Assembly (NCBI GenBank): GCA_900550145.1
Contig: URRF01000003.1
Coordinates: 1-64,000, forward strand
Reading direction: 5' to 3'
From: an uncultured Mollicutes bacterium
Lineage (GTDB): Bacteria; Bacillota_I; Bacilli_A; RF39; UBA660
DNA: 64,000 nt
A program made the position numbers and the translations under genes. Below, piece after piece: positions 8,746-18,216 of the stretch. The notes beneath the pieces were generated by a model that saw nothing but the letters and a program-made list of their open reading frames with translations, made no database searches and was not told where the DNA came from. Each line of letters begins with the position of its first letter. Position 1 is the stretch's first letter.

Positions 8746-10475
8746 TGATTGTTAAGGGGCAAAAAATAAATGATCGATATGAAATAATAAGAATCCTTGG
8801 TGAAGGTGGAATGGCTAATGTGTATTTGGCTAATGATACTATTTTAAATAGAAAAGTAGCAGTGAAGGTATTAAGGGGAGATCTTGCTAATGATGAAAAA
8901 TTTGTAAGGAGGTTTCAGAGAGAAGCGCTATCAGCATCTTCTTTAAATCATCCTAATATTGTTGAAATATATGATGTTGGAGAAGATGATGGAAATTTTT
9001 ATATAGTAATGGAATATGTTGATGGAAAGAACTTAAAGCAATTAATTAAGAGAAGAACAAAGTTGTCACTTCCTGAAGTAATAGATATAATGAAACAACT
9101 TACTGATGGAATTGCACACGCACATGATTCTTTTATAATACATAGAGATATAAAACCGCAAAATATGTTAATATTAGATAATGGACTTGTTAAAATAACA
9201 GATTTTGGAATAGCGGTTGCGTTAAATAGTACTCAACTTACTCAAACTAATTCAGTAATGGGTTCTGTGCATTATCTTCCACCTGAACAAGCTGCAGGAA
9301 AAGGTGCGACTATTAAGAGTGATATATATTCACTTGGAATATTAATGTTTGAACTTTTAACGGGTACTCTTCCATTTAAAGGAGAAAATGCAGTAGAAAT
9401 TGCTTTAAAACAAATGAAAGAACCAATCCCATCTGTAAGAGAAATTGATGAATCTATTCCTCAGAGTGTTGAAAATATAATATTAAAGGCATGTGCAAAA
9501 AATCCTGAAAACAGATATAATAATGCAAGAGAAATGTATTATGATTTGTGCAGATGTTTAACTGATGAGGCAAAGGAAGATAAAAAACTTAAGTATCAAT
9601 ATATAGAATTTGAAGAAGGAGATATAAAAAGAACAAATGAGAAAAATGTAGAAGGAGATGAAGTATCTATTAAAAAGGTTGATAAAAAGGATTATAAGCC
9701 AAAAAATAAGTTCGCGTGGATAATGGGTTCTATAATAGGTGTTATATGTATAGGCGTAATTGTATTTTTGCTACTTTTGCCTAAGATAACTAAGGTTCCT
9801 GATGTTAAGATTCCTGATGTTTCTAATATGACAGTAGTTAAAGCAGAAACAGAATTAAGGAAAGCAGGTTTTGTAGTAGATGTTAAAGTTGAAGAGGTAT
9901 ATAGTGATACTGTTGAAGAAGGAAAAGTTGTAAAGACAAATCCTACTATAAATAGAACTGTAAAGAAAGGTACTACTATTACACTTTATCAATCTAAGGG
10001 AACTGAAAAAATAAAAATAGAGGATTATAAGGATCAAAATATTTATGAGGTAAAAGCAAAGTTAGAAATAAAAGGATTAAAAGTATTGGTTGAATCAAAA
10101 GATGTTGATGATGTAAAAGAATATGAAGATAAGGAAGATATAATAATTGATCAAAATCCAATTAGTGGAGAACTTAATAAGGGAGATCAAATTATATTGT
10201 ATTATCCTAATATAGTTGTATATCCTGATTTAACTACATATTCACTTTCTGAGGTTCAAGATTTTGCGACTAAATATGATTTAGTGTTATATGTAGAAGA
10301 AGTAGAAACTGAAAGTGCAGAACCAGGTACAATCTTAAATCAAAGTAGAAGACAAAATACTCTTATTGCAAGAGGTGCCGATTTAACAATAAAGGTTGCT
10401 GTATTACCAAAAGAAGAAAACGAACCATCACATGAAGTGGAAAATAAAGAAAAGGAAAATAAAGAAGAGCAATAA
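8745..10475 (+). CDS. prkC: PASTA-domain serine/threonine kinase PrkC/StkP
   Basis: 576 residues. The kinase domain (about 10-270) has the GEGGMANVY glycine loop, VAVKVL lysine, HRDIKPQNML catalytic loop, ITDFGIA magnesium loop and a SxxYxxPEQ activation segment. A juxtamembrane stretch and one transmembrane helix (about 322-345) follow. Extracellularly there are three PASTA repeats, the first beginning PDVSNMTVVKAE, and a Glu/Lys-rich tail. Such kinases sense muropeptides or lipid II and control growth, division and spore germination. It overlaps prpC by one base and rsgA by one base. Confidence 0.94.
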   Translation: MIVKGQKINDRYEIIRILGEGGMANVYLANDTILNRKVAVKVLRGDLANDEKFVRRFQREALSASSLNHPNIVEIYDVGEDDGNFYIVMEYVDGKNLKQLIKRRTKLSLPEVIDIMKQLTDGIAHAHDSFIIHRDIKPQNMLILDNGLVKITDFGIAVALNSTQLTQTNSVMGSVHYLPPEQAAGKGATIKSDIYSLGILMFELLTGTLPFKGENAVEIALKQMKEPIPSVREIDESIPQSVENIILKACAKNPENRYNNAREMYYDLCRCLTDEAKEDKKLKYQYIEFEEGDIKRTNEKNVEGDEVSIKKVDKKDYKPKNKFAWIMGSIIGVICIGVIVFLLLLPKITKVPDVKIPDVSNMTVVKAETELRKAGFVVDVKVEEVYSDTVEEGKVVKTNPTINRTVKKGTTITLYQSKGTEKIKIEDYKDQNIYEVKAKLEIKGLKVLVESKDVDDVKEYEDKEDIIIDQNPISGELNKGDQIILYYPNIVVYPDLTTYSLSEVQDFATKYDLVLYVEEVETESAEPGTILNQSRRQNTLIARGADLTIKVAVLPKEENEPSHEVENKEKENKEEQ

Positions 10476-11314
10476 TGGATGGATTAATAATTAAAAATAT
10501 AAGTGATTTATATACAGTAAGATGTAATAATGAAAATATTATATGTAAAGCAAAGGGACTGTTTAGGAATAAAAAAATAGTTCCTTTAGTTGGTGATAAA
10601 GTACAAATTGATTATGAAAAAAAAATAATTACAAAAGTATATTCTAGAAAAAATTTTCTAATAAGACCACCAATAGCTAATGTTGATAAAGCGGTTATAG
10701 TGATGAGTGTAAAAGAACCAACGTTTAGTACAAATTTAGTTGATAAACTTATAAATGTAATTGAATTTAATAATATAAAACCAATTTTGTGTTTATCAAA
10801 GTTAGATTTAATTAATGATATGAATTTAATAGATGAATATATTACATACTATAAAAAGATTGGTTATGAAGTTATTTTTAATACTGAAATAAATAAAATT
10901 AAAAAAATTTTAAAAGATGAAATAACTGTTATAACTGGTCAGAGTGGTGTTGGTAAATCTACTTTATTAAATCATTTAGATAGTAGTTTGACATTAAAAA
11001 CAAATGAAATTTCACAAGCATTAGGTAGAGGTAAACATACTACAAGACATGTTGAACTTATAGATTTGTTTGGTGGATTTGTTGCAGATACACCTGGTTT
11101 TAGTGCTTTATCATTTGCCCAAATGAAAAAGGAAGATATCAGAGATAACATGATTGAATTTAATAGATATAAAGATAAGTGTAAATATAAAGATTGTATG
11201 CATTTAAAAGAAGATGAATGTGAAGTAAAAAGGATGGTAGAAGCGGGCGAAATATTAAAGTCAAGATATGATAATTATGTTAAGTTTATAAATGAACTTA
11301 AAGAAAAATATTAG
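10475..11314 (+). CDS. rsgA: ribosome small-subunit-dependent GTPase RsgA
   Basis: 279 residues. An N-terminal OB fold is followed by a circularly permuted GTPase: LSKLDL (G4) comes first, then GQSGVGKSTLLN (G1), a switch region with GRGKHTTRHVEL and DTPGF (G3). The C-terminus is a zinc-binding module with Cys-rich CKYKDCMHLKEDEC. RsgA acts late in 30S maturation. The ATG overlaps the prkC stop (TAATG). Position and order match the classical prkC-rsgA-rpe cluster. Confidence 0.94.
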   Translation: MDGLIIKNISDLYTVRCNNENIICKAKGLFRNKKIVPLVGDKVQIDYEKKIITKVYSRKNFLIRPPIANVDKAVIVMSVKEPTFSTNLVDKLINVIEFNNIKPILCLSKLDLINDMNLIDEYITYYKKIGYEVIFNTEINKIKKILKDEITVITGQSGVGKSTLLNHLDSSLTLKTNEISQALGRGKHTTRHVELIDLFGGFVADTPGFSALSFAQMKKEDIRDNMIEFNRYKDKCKYKDCMHLKEDECEVKRMVEAGEILKSRYDNYVKFINELKEKY

Positions 11315-11322
11315 GAGTTTAT

Positions 11323-11967
11323 ATGGTAAAAGTATCAGCATCTCTATTATCGATTAGAGATAAATTAAAAGAAACAACAATAGAATTTAATGATTTAGAT
11401 ATTGATTATATACATTTAGATATAATGGATGGAATTTTTGTTCCTAATAAGTCATTTACGTATGATGAAATAAAGGAAATAATCAATAATACTAAATATC
11501 CTTTAGATGTTCATTTAATGGTATCGGATATTGATTCGTATATTTATGATTATATAATGCTTAATACTGAATTTATAACTTTTCACTATGAGGCATTAAA
11601 AGACATAAAAACTATACAAAAAATAAAAAACCATGGTATTAAGTGTGGTATAAGTATAAAACCAAGTACTAATGTGGAAGAAATTTTTGATTTATTACCT
11701 TATATTGATTTGGTTTTAGTTATGAGCGTTGAGCCAGGCAAAGGTGGACAAGAATTTATGACTATGGCATTAGATAAAATTAAAAAATTGAAAAATAAAA
11801 TTGAAAAAGATAATTTAAACGTATTAATTTCTGTAGATGGGGGAATAAATAAAAATAGAGCAATTGAATGTATAGAAAGTGGCGTAGATATATTGGTAAT
11901 TGGTTCAGCACTTACAAATAATGATTCTAAAAGCGAGTTGTTAAGGTGTGTAAAGCAACAAAAATAA
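11323..11967 (+). CDS. rpe: ribulose-phosphate 3-epimerase
   Basis: 214 residues, a TIM barrel with all usual motifs: HLDIMDGIFVPN, DVHLMV, ITFHYEA, MSVEPGKGGQEF and VDGGIN, with the metal-binding His and Asp residues in place. It interconverts ribulose-5-phosphate and xylulose-5-phosphate in the pentose phosphate pathway. It begins eight bases after rsgA with a TAGGAG ribosome binding site and ends the cluster. Confidence 0.94.
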   Translation: MVKVSASLLSIRDKLKETTIEFNDLDIDYIHLDIMDGIFVPNKSFTYDEIKEIINNTKYPLDVHLMVSDIDSYIYDYIMLNTEFITFHYEALKDIKTIQKIKNHGIKCGISIKPSTNVEEIFDLLPYIDLVLVMSVEPGKGGQEFMTMALDKIKKLKNKIEKDNLNVLISVDGGINKNRAIECIESGVDILVIGSALTNNDSKSELLRCVKQQK

Positions 11968-11979
11968 AATTAAAAATTA

Positions 11980-12008
11980 TTGACACTTAATATTCAATAT
12001 GCTAATAT
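11980..12008 (+). promoter_or_regulatory. near-consensus sigma-A promoter of the pilin gene
   Basis: TTGACA (11980-11985), exactly 17 bp, TAATAT (12003-12008). The transcript would begin about 30 bases before the ATG at 12046, behind a strong AGGAAGGG ribosome binding site. Confidence 0.8.
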
Positions 12009-12045
12009 AGTAGTGTAAAACATAAAGATAGGAAGGGATGGAAAT

Positions 12046-12444
12046 ATGAAAAAGAAAAATGGTTTTACTTTAATTGAGTTACTAGCAGTAATAGTAATAT
12101 TAGCAATTATCCTAGTAATAGCAGTACCTAAGATATTATCTGTTATTAATGATGCTACTAAGAATTCATTCGAGTCTTCTTTAAAAATGATAGCATCATC
12201 TGCAGAAAAAGATTATCAAATTAAGACTATTAAAGGTGAAACTCCAGCAAATGGTAACTGTGAGGCAGTTGCTACAGTTGATGTTGGTTTAAAGGGAGAT
12301 GCTTGTACTGTAACTTATGGAACTGGTGATAATAAGGGAACTGCTAAGGTTGAAGTTACAACTGCACCTACAACTGGTAAGTTTAAAGGATGTTCTGGTT
12401 CTTATGATTCAGCAACACAAACATTATCTGTAACTTGTTCATAG
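12046..12444 (+). CDS. orphan type IV pilin-like protein
   Basis: 132 residues. A short basic leader KKKN precedes GFTLIE, the prepilin peptidase site, followed by a hydrophobic helix (VIVILAIILVIAVP) and the ComGC-like start of the amphipathic helix. The globular part is small and Ala/Thr/Gly-rich, with four cysteines (CEA, ACT, GCS and TCS at the end) that could form two disulfides. It has its own strong promoter and terminator. No assembly ATPase, platform protein or prepilin peptidase lies in this window, so the machine must be elsewhere. It could be a major pilin or a competence pseudopilin; the single-gene high-expression layout favours a major subunit. Confidence 0.85.
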   Translation: MKKKNGFTLIELLAVIVILAIILVIAVPKILSVINDATKNSFESSLKMIASSAEKDYQIKTIKGETPANGNCEAVATVDVGLKGDACTVTYGTGDNKGTAKVEVTTAPTTGKFKGCSGSYDSATQTLSVTCS

Positions 12445-12455
12445 TAATGTAAATG

Positions 12456-12478
12456 AAGGCCTATGGTCTTTTTTTCTT
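12456..12478 (+). terminator. terminator of the pilin gene
   Basis: AAGGCC (12456-12461) pairs with GGTCTT (12465-12470), one G-U pair, 3-nt loop, followed by seven T. Confidence 0.75.
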
Positions 12479-12513
12479 TTACATATTGTTGTATAATTGT
12501 AATGGTGATAAAT

Positions 12514-13410
12514 ATGAATTTGATAATTGGTTCTCATGTTTCTTTTAATAAAAATGAACAGTTATTAGGTAGTGTAAAAGAGGCGGTTAGTTATAAATCT
12601 AATTGTTTTATGTTTTATACTGGTGCACCTCAAAATACAGTTAGAGTTCCTATTAGTATTGAATTAAAAGAAAAGGCATATAAGTTGATGATGGATAATA
12701 AAATTGATGTAGAGAATGTTATAGTTCATGCTCCTTATATAGTTAATTTGGCTAATCCGAAGAATTTTCAGTTTAATGTTGATTTTTTAAAACAAGAAAT
12801 TTCTAGATGTGAGTTTCTTGGTATTAAAAAAATGGTTCTTCATCCTGGTAGTCATGTTGGAAATGGCATAGAATTTGGTTTAAAAACAATTGTGTCTACG
12901 CTTGATGAGGTATTAAATAAGGATAATAGTGTATATATATGTTTAGAAACAATGTCTGGTAAAGGTAGTGAATGTGGAGTTAATTTTGATGAACTTAAGT
13001 ATATTATTGATAATACAAAATATAGTGATAAACTTATGGTATGTTTTGATACTTGTCATATGAATGATTCTGGATATGATATGAGTAAGTTTGATAATAT
13101 ATTAGATGAATTTGATAATAAAATTGGTTTAGATAAGCTTGGATGCATTCATGTCAATGATTCTAAAAACAATATTGGTTCAAAAAAAGATAGACATGCT
13201 AATATTGGATATGGTACTATTGGTTTTAATAATTTAATAAATATTATTTATAATAAAAGAGTAGAAAGTATTCCTAAAATATTAGAAACTCCTTGGTATA
13301 CTTTTGATAAGGAATCTTATCCTCCTTATAAATTTGAAATAGAAATGATAAGAAATAAAAAATTTAATGAAAATTTAGAAGAAAATATAAAAAACTATTA
13401 TTTACAATAG
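12514..13410 (+). CDS. nfo: endonuclease IV (AP endonuclease)
   Basis: 298 residues from the ATG at 12514; the frame is open further upstream but that would run through the pilin terminator, and the LIIGSHVSF start is typical. Metal-ligand motifs are all present: HAPYIVNLAN, HPGSHVG, LETMSG, FDTCHM, HVNDSK and LETPW. It cleaves DNA 5' to abasic sites in base excision repair. The gene converges on a DUF2624-like ORF and overlaps it by a few bases. Confidence 0.94.
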   Translation: MNLIIGSHVSFNKNEQLLGSVKEAVSYKSNCFMFYTGAPQNTVRVPISIELKEKAYKLMMDNKIDVENVIVHAPYIVNLANPKNFQFNVDFLKQEISRCEFLGIKKMVLHPGSHVGNGIEFGLKTIVSTLDEVLNKDNSVYICLETMSGKGSECGVNFDELKYIIDNTKYSDKLMVCFDTCHMNDSGYDMSKFDNILDEFDNKIGLDKLGCIHVNDSKNNIGSKKDRHANIGYGTIGFNNLINIIYNKRVESIPKILETPWYTFDKESYPPYKFEIEMIRNKKFNENLEENIKNYYLQ

Positions 13411-13656
13411 TTTTTCTTTTGCATCTTTATACATTTTTTCTATTTTTGTTAGTGCTATATTATTTATTTTTCCTTTCAAATCATTTATTATTTTTGTTCC
13501 ATCTGTTTTATATAGTTCTTCCCATTTACTTTTTATTGTATTATATATTATATTTATTTCTTCATCATTTAGAGTGATATTCTCTTTATATGCATACATA
13601 ATGATATGTTTTTTTTCTAATTTATCTATATAATTTTTTAAAATATTATAATACAT
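13402..13656 (-). CDS. DUF2624-like (YqfT-type) small protein
   Basis: 84 residues, fully helical in appearance. It has an initial KKHIIMYAYKENITLNDEEINII segment like the Firmicutes DUF2624/YqfT family, which sits beside nfo in Bacillus as it does here, although here the two genes converge. An AGAGGTG ribosome binding site lies correctly before the ATG at 13656. The 3' end overlaps the last codons of nfo. Function unknown. Confidence 0.6.
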   Translation of the reverse strand: MYYNILKNYIDKLEKKHIIMYAYKENITLNDEEINIIYNTIKSKWEELYKTDGTKIINDLKGKINNIALTKIEKMYKDAKEKLL

Positions 13657-13722
13657 TTTACACCTCTAATTAATTATATGTATAAACATTAAAATAATAA
13701 CAAAAATAATATTAGAGGTGAT

Positions 13723-15738
13723 ATTATAAAGAAATTAAGTGAAATTATAAAAAAAAGATTTAAAATAATCACCTATATTTTGTTTTTTTTGTTTTTTATT
13801 ATATTCTTAAGAATAACATATATTACTATATTTAAAAATAAATATTATGAAGAGGAACTTAATAATTTAGTATATGCAAGTATAGAAGGTGAAAGTGCAC
13901 CAAGGGGAAGAATATATGATAGGAATTATAAGTTGTTGGTAGATAATGTTGGTGTTAAGTCCATATATTATAAGAGAAAAAGTGGAGTAAGTAAAAGTGA
14001 TGAGATAGAAATAGCAAAAAAATTAACTGAAGTATTAGAACTGGATTATAATAATGTAAAAGAAAGTATGTTAAAGGATTTGTATTTAATTATAAATGCA
14101 GATACAATAAATCAAAAGATTACAGAAGAAGAATGGGAGTTGTTGAAAACTAGAAAAATTACTAATTCTGATATTGAGTTAAAAAAACGTGAGAGAATTA
14201 CTAAAGAAGAATTGGAAACTATTGATAAGAAACTTGCTTATGTTTATTTTTTGATGAATAATGGTTATTCTTATCAAGAAAAACTTATTAAGAAATATGC
14301 TACTGATAAAGAATATGCGTTACTTAGTGAAAACTTAGATTTTTATAAAGGTATAATAACTAAGTTGAGTTGGGAAAGAAAATATTTGTATGGTGATACT
14401 TTAAGAGGAATATTTGGAAATGTTTCTAGTGAAAAAGAAGGTGTAACTGAGGATTTTAAGGAATATTATTTAAAGAAGGGATATAAATTAACAGATAGAG
14501 TTGGTTTGAGTGGGTTAGAGTTTCAATATGAAGATTATTTGAAAGGAGAAAAACCAATATATAAAAATGATGGGACTGGTTTAAAAAAGATTAAAGATGC
14601 GGTTAGAGGAAATGATATTGTTTTATCTATAGATATAGATTTACAACTTGAACTTGAAGAGATAATGAAGCGTGAGATGATAAGAAGTAAAAATGAACCG
14701 AATTCAAATTATTTTAATAGAGAATTTGTAGTTATAAGTAAACCGGATACAGGTGAAATATTGTCTCTTGCTGCAAAAACAATAAATAATAAAAAGGAAA
14801 TATATGATTATACTGCATATTTACCAACATCTTCTGTTACAGTTGGTTCTGTTATAAAAGGTGCTTCTATTTCGGTTGGCTATAAAACTGGAGCGATTGA
14901 TATAGGAACTGTTATGAAAGATGAATGTATTAAACTTGCTAATACTCCTTTAAAATGTTCTTGGTTAAGAAGTGGACTTGGTATGTTAAATGATGTAGAT
15001 GCTTTAAGATTGTCTTCTAATTCGTATCAATTCAAAATTGCGATGAAAGTATCTGGTTTTGATTATGTATATAATGGTGGATTTTCTTTAATTAATGATC
15101 CTTTTAAAATATATAGAAATATGTTTAATTCATATGGTTTGGGTGTAAAAACAGGAATAGACTTACCTAATGAAAGTACTGGTTTAAAAGGTATGAATGA
15201 TACACCTGGTCTTATTTTGGATTTTTCAATTGGTCAATATGATACATATACTCCTCTTCAACTTACTCAGTATATAAATACAATAGCAAATAATGGTGTT
15301 AGGAATAAGTTAAGTTTGTTAAAAGAAGTGCATAAATCGAGTATAAATGATATATCAAATAATATAATATACAAAAATGATGTAGAGAAACTAGGAAGTG
15401 TTGATTTAGATATTAAGTATATAAAAAGAATACAAGAGGGATTTAAGGCGGTAATGGGTTATAATGGATTAGGGTTTGGATATATTAATCTTAAATATGA
15501 ACCGGCTGGGAAAACTGGTACTTCTCAAAGTTTTTATGATAGTGATTCGGATGGGGTAATAGATAAGCAAACTATTTCTACTACTTTTGCTGGATTTGCA
15601 CCTTTTTCAAATCCTGAAATTAGTATAGTTATTGTGTCTCCTGACATATCACATATTTATGGTAGTGAATACATTTCCTCAATAAATATGCGAATATCTT
15701 CACAAATTACTGAAAAATACTTTGAAAATTATAAATAA
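13723..15738 (+). CDS. class B penicillin-binding protein (transpeptidase)
   Basis: About 670 residues. The frame is open from an AGAGGTG ribosome binding site at 13714-13720, but the codons at the expected start distance are ATT (13723) and ATA (13726); the first in-frame TTG (13780) lies inside the membrane helix, so it would delete the basic cytoplasmic tail ([12 protein letters not shown]). No ATG or GTG is available. After one transmembrane helix comes the dimerisation domain with [10 protein letters not shown], a long insertion, then the transpeptidase: SVIK (active-site Ser), SSN and KTGTSQ. It has no PASTA domains. It is a PBP2/SpoVD-like cross-linking enzyme; which one cannot be decided by eye. 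Confidence 0.85.
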   Translation: MIKKLSEIIKKRFKIITYILFFLFFIIFLRITYITIFKNKYYEEELNNLVYASIEGESAPRGRIYDRNYKLLVDNVGVKSIYYKRKSGVSKSDEIEIAKKLTEVLELDYNNVKESMLKDLYLIINADTINQKITEEEWELLKTRKITNSDIELKKRERITKEELETIDKKLAYVYFLMNNGYSYQEKLIKKYATDKEYALLSENLDFYKGIITKLSWERKYLYGDTLRGIFGNVSSEKEGVTEDFKEYYLKKGYKLTDRVGLSGLEFQYEDYLKGEKPIYKNDGTGLKKIKDAVRGNDIVLSIDIDLQLELEEIMKREMIRSKNEPNSNYFNREFVVISKPDTGEILSLAAKTINNKKEIYDYTAYLPTSSVTVGSVIKGASISVGYKTGAIDIGTVMKDECIKLANTPLKCSWLRSGLGMLNDVDALRLSSNSYQFKIAMKVSGFDYVYNGGFSLINDPFKIYRNMFNSYGLGVKTGIDLPNESTGLKGMNDTPGLILDFSIGQYDTYTPLQLTQYINTIANNGVRNKLSLLKEVHKSSINDISNNIIYKNDVEKLGSVDLDIKYIKRIQEGFKAVMGYNGLGFGYINLKYEPAGKTGTSQSFYDSDSDGVIDKQTISTTFAGFAPFSNPEISIVIVSPDISHIYGSEYISSINMRISSQITEKYFENYK

Positions 15739-15749
15739 TTTGCTATAAT
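15721..15749 (+). promoter_or_regulatory. promoter of rpmG-efp
   Basis: TTTGAA (15721-15726), 17 bp, TATAAT (15744-15749). It overlaps the 3' end of the penicillin-binding protein gene and is followed by a GAAGGAG ribosome binding site. Confidence 0.65.
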
Positions 15750-15776
15750 GTAGTAGTTAAAGAAGGAGTGAAAACT

Positions 15777-15941
15777 ATGGCAAAAGCTGGAAATAGAGAA
15801 AGAATTACATTAGTTTGTACAGAATGTAATGAAGAAAACTATAGAACAATAAAAAATAAAAAAAATAATACTGAGAGATTAGAATTAAATAAGTATTGTT
15901 CTAGATGTAATAAATCAACTAAGCATAAAGAAAAAAAATAA
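15777..15941 (+). CDS. rpmG: 50S ribosomal protein L33
   Basis: 54 residues. It reads [17 protein letters not shown], then [11 protein letters not shown] and a C-terminal [14 protein letters not shown], i.e. the zinc-binding CxxC...CxxC form of L33. AAGGAGTG lies eight bases before the ATG. efp follows after 12 bases, behind a strong AGGGGG ribosome binding site. Confidence 0.93.
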   Translation: MAKAGNRERITLVCTECNEENYRTIKNKKNNTERLELNKYCSRCNKSTKHKEKK

Positions 15942-15953
15942 CAGGGGGAAAAT

Positions 15954-16511
15954 ATGGTAAATGTTAATGATGTTAAGAATGGAATGACTATAGAAGTAGA
16001 TGGTAATATATTTACTGTATTAGAGTTCCAACATGTGAAACCGGGTAAAGGTGCTGCTATCGTAAAAATGAAACTTAAAAATTTAAGGACTGGTGCAATT
16101 TACGAACAAACTTTTAATGCAGGTATTAAAGTTGGCAAGGCATTAATTGAAAAGAAAACTATGCAATATTTGTATAGTAGTGGGGATAATTTTGTGTTTA
16201 TGGATATGGAAGATTATTCTCAAGTAGAAATTCCTGTTTCTCAAATTGAAGATGAAAGTAAGTATTTAACTGAAAATAGTGAAGTAGAAATACTTTATTA
16301 TAACAATGAAATGTTAGGTGTTAACATTCCAGAAAAGGTTGAATTGACAGTTGTTAAGACAGAGCCAGGTTTAAAGGGAAATACTGCTACAACTGCTACT
16401 AAAGAAGCGGTTCTTAATACTGGCTTAACTATTAGAGTTCCATTATTTATTGATGAGGGCGATGTAGTTATTGTGTCTACTAAAGATGGAAAGTATGTTT
16501 CTAGGAAATAA
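15954..16511 (+). CDS. efp: elongation factor P
   Basis: 185 residues with the three OB-like domains of EF-P. The domain I loop PGKGAA holds the lysine (about residue 32) that enters the peptidyl-transferase centre, and the domain II/III signature is [23 protein letters not shown] relieves ribosome stalling at polyproline motifs. Ribosome binding site AGGGGG. Co-transcribed with rpmG. Confidence 0.95.
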   Translation: MVNVNDVKNGMTIEVDGNIFTVLEFQHVKPGKGAAIVKMKLKNLRTGAIYEQTFNAGIKVGKALIEKKTMQYLYSSGDNFVFMDMEDYSQVEIPVSQIEDESKYLTENSEVEILYYNNEMLGVNIPEKVELTVVKTEPGLKGNTATTATKEAVLNTGLTIRVPLFIDEGDVVIVSTKDGKYVSRK

Positions 16512-16579
16512 TGCTTTCTTTTTTTTGTAATATTTTATAATTATTTTAATAATATATATTAGAAACTGGAGGAAATACT

Positions 16580-17083
16580 ATGATTAATAAGCAAAAATTA
16601 TGGTTTTTAACGTTATTTAGTTTGATTTTGGTTCTAAGTATTTATTATATAACAATGCCTAAAGAAGTATTTGAATCTAAAAAAGAAAATGAAGTGAATA
16701 AGGAAAATGATAATAAGGTTAATATTGAAATAAGTGATTCTTCATCTTTAGATGTTTTAAGAGTGTCAGATGATGAGGCGAGATTAAAGGAAATTGAGGA
16801 TTTAAGAATAGTGTTAACTAATGTAGATAGTTCTATTGATGAAAAAAATAAGGCATATGAGAAATTAAAACTTATTGAACAAAATAAGGGTAAGGAAGAG
16901 AGTTTAGAAGATAAAATCAAAAGTGAATTTAATTTAAATTCGTATGTAAAAATAAATAATAATCAAATAAAAATTACTGTTGTAGAAAGTAAACATAATT
17001 ATGAACTTGCTAATAATATTATAAGAAGTATACAAGAAGAGTATAATGAGAAAATGTATATTACAGTTAAGTTTCAAAGTTAA
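16580..17083 (+). CDS. spoIIIAH: stage III sporulation protein AH-like
   Basis: 167 residues. The N-terminus KQKLWFLTLFSLILVLSIYYIT is the SpoIIIAH membrane anchor. A charged linker follows, and then a C-terminal domain of about 90 residues with YVKINNNQIKITV, matching the ring-forming (EscJ/FliF-like) fold that pairs with SpoIIQ across the engulfment membranes. The other spoIIIA genes are not next to it, which is unusual for Bacilli. It has a strong GGAGG ribosome binding site. Confidence 0.78.
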   Translation: MINKQKLWFLTLFSLILVLSIYYITMPKEVFESKKENEVNKENDNKVNIEISDSSSLDVLRVSDDEARLKEIEDLRIVLTNVDSSIDEKNKAYEKLKLIEQNKGKEESLEDKIKSEFNLNSYVKINNNQIKITVVESKHNYELANNIIRSIQEEYNEKMYITVKFQS

Positions 17084-17147
17084 ATATTTTTAATTAAATT
17101 GTTAATACTAATAATATAGTCCATGAAATGTAAAGGAGATGTTATTA

Positions 17148-18143
17148 GTGTTTTTAAAAAAAATTAAAAACATACTATTCACCATTCTTCTTATTATTAG
17201 TATTATTCCCATTAATTCATTTGCATATTCTGACTATATAATCGCATCAGGACAAAATATTGGTATTAACATCAAGAGTAAAGGGATTATGGTAGTTGGA
17301 TTATATAATGTGGGTGATGTTTCTCCTAGTAAAGATGCTGGGATACAATTAGGTGATTATATAACTAAAATAGATGGTTATGTAGTTAATGATATAAACT
17401 CTATGGTTAATAGAATAACTAATTCAAATGATAAAAATAATGTTAAGATTACTTATTTGAGGGGTAATAATGAAATAACAACGAATTTAAAATTGATTAA
17501 ATCAAGTGATGGAATATACAAGACTGGGCTCTATGTTAAGGATACAATAAGTGGTATTGGAACACTTACATTTATAGATCCAGAAACTAAAATGTATGGT
17601 GCATTAGGTCACGAAATTATTGATAAGAATACAGCACTTAAAATAGAAGTGAAAGATGGTAAGATATTTAAATCAAAAATAACTGGTATTACTAAAAGTT
17701 CAAATGGATATCCGGGCGAGAAAAATGCTACATTTTACTCTGATAATGTGTATGGTTCGATAATTAAAAATACATCTAGTGGTATATTTGGTAATTATGA
17801 TAAAGAAATTAATAATTCAAAGTTATATAAAGTTGCAAATAAGGATGAAATAAAGCTTGGTAGTGCTAAGATATTAACTGTACTTAAAGAAGAGGAAATA
17901 GAGGAGTTTAATATTGAAATAATTAAGATAAATAATAATGATAATGGGATAAAAAATATATTATTTAATATAACAGATGAAAATATGTTGAAAGCTTGTG
18001 GTGGTGTAGTTCAAGGTATGAGTGGTTCACCAATAATTCAGGATGATAAAATAATTGGTGCAGTTACGCACGTAGTAGTTGATAATCCTACTAAGGGCTA
18101 TGGTATTTTTATAACTAATATGTTAGAAGAAATGGAAAAATAA
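17148..18143 (+). CDS. spoIVB: SpoIVB serine protease
   Basis: 331 residues from the GTG at 17148, nine bases after AAAGGAG (17132-17138); the ATG at 17139 overlaps that site and is rejected. An N-terminal membrane anchor (TILLIISIIPINSFA) is followed by a PDZ domain (about 35-110, ending in LRGN). The S55 peptidase domain contains the catalytic His in GALGHEIID and the Ser in GVVQGMSGSPIIQ. SpoIVB is secreted from the forespore and triggers pro-sigma-K processing by cleaving SpoIVFA. A terminator overlaps its stop. Confidence 0.9.
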   Translation: MFLKKIKNILFTILLIISIIPINSFAYSDYIIASGQNIGINIKSKGIMVVGLYNVGDVSPSKDAGIQLGDYITKIDGYVVNDINSMVNRITNSNDKNNVKITYLRGNNEITTNLKLIKSSDGIYKTGLYVKDTISGIGTLTFIDPETKMYGALGHEIIDKNTALKIEVKDGKIFKSKITGITKSSNGYPGEKNATFYSDNVYGSIIKNTSSGIFGNYDKEINNSKLYKVANKDEIKLGSAKILTVLKEEEIEEFNIEIIKINNNDNGIKNILFNITDENMLKACGGVVQGMSGSPIIQDDKIIGAVTHVVVDNPTKGYGIFITNMLEEMEK

Positions 18144-18163
18144 GAGATTTATTCTCTTATTTT
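18141..18163 (+). terminator. spoIVB terminator
   Basis: TAAGAGA (18141-18147, starting in the stop codon) pairs with TCTCTTA (18153-18159), 5-nt loop, then TTTT. Confidence 0.8.
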
Positions 18164-18216
18164 AAGTTGTAATTAGTAATCGTTTATTATATACTTATTT
18201 TAGGAGTAGGTGACAT

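Noticed and set aside
8415..8762. 115-codon frame opposite prpC
   Set aside because: Antisense shadow of conserved PP2C motifs.
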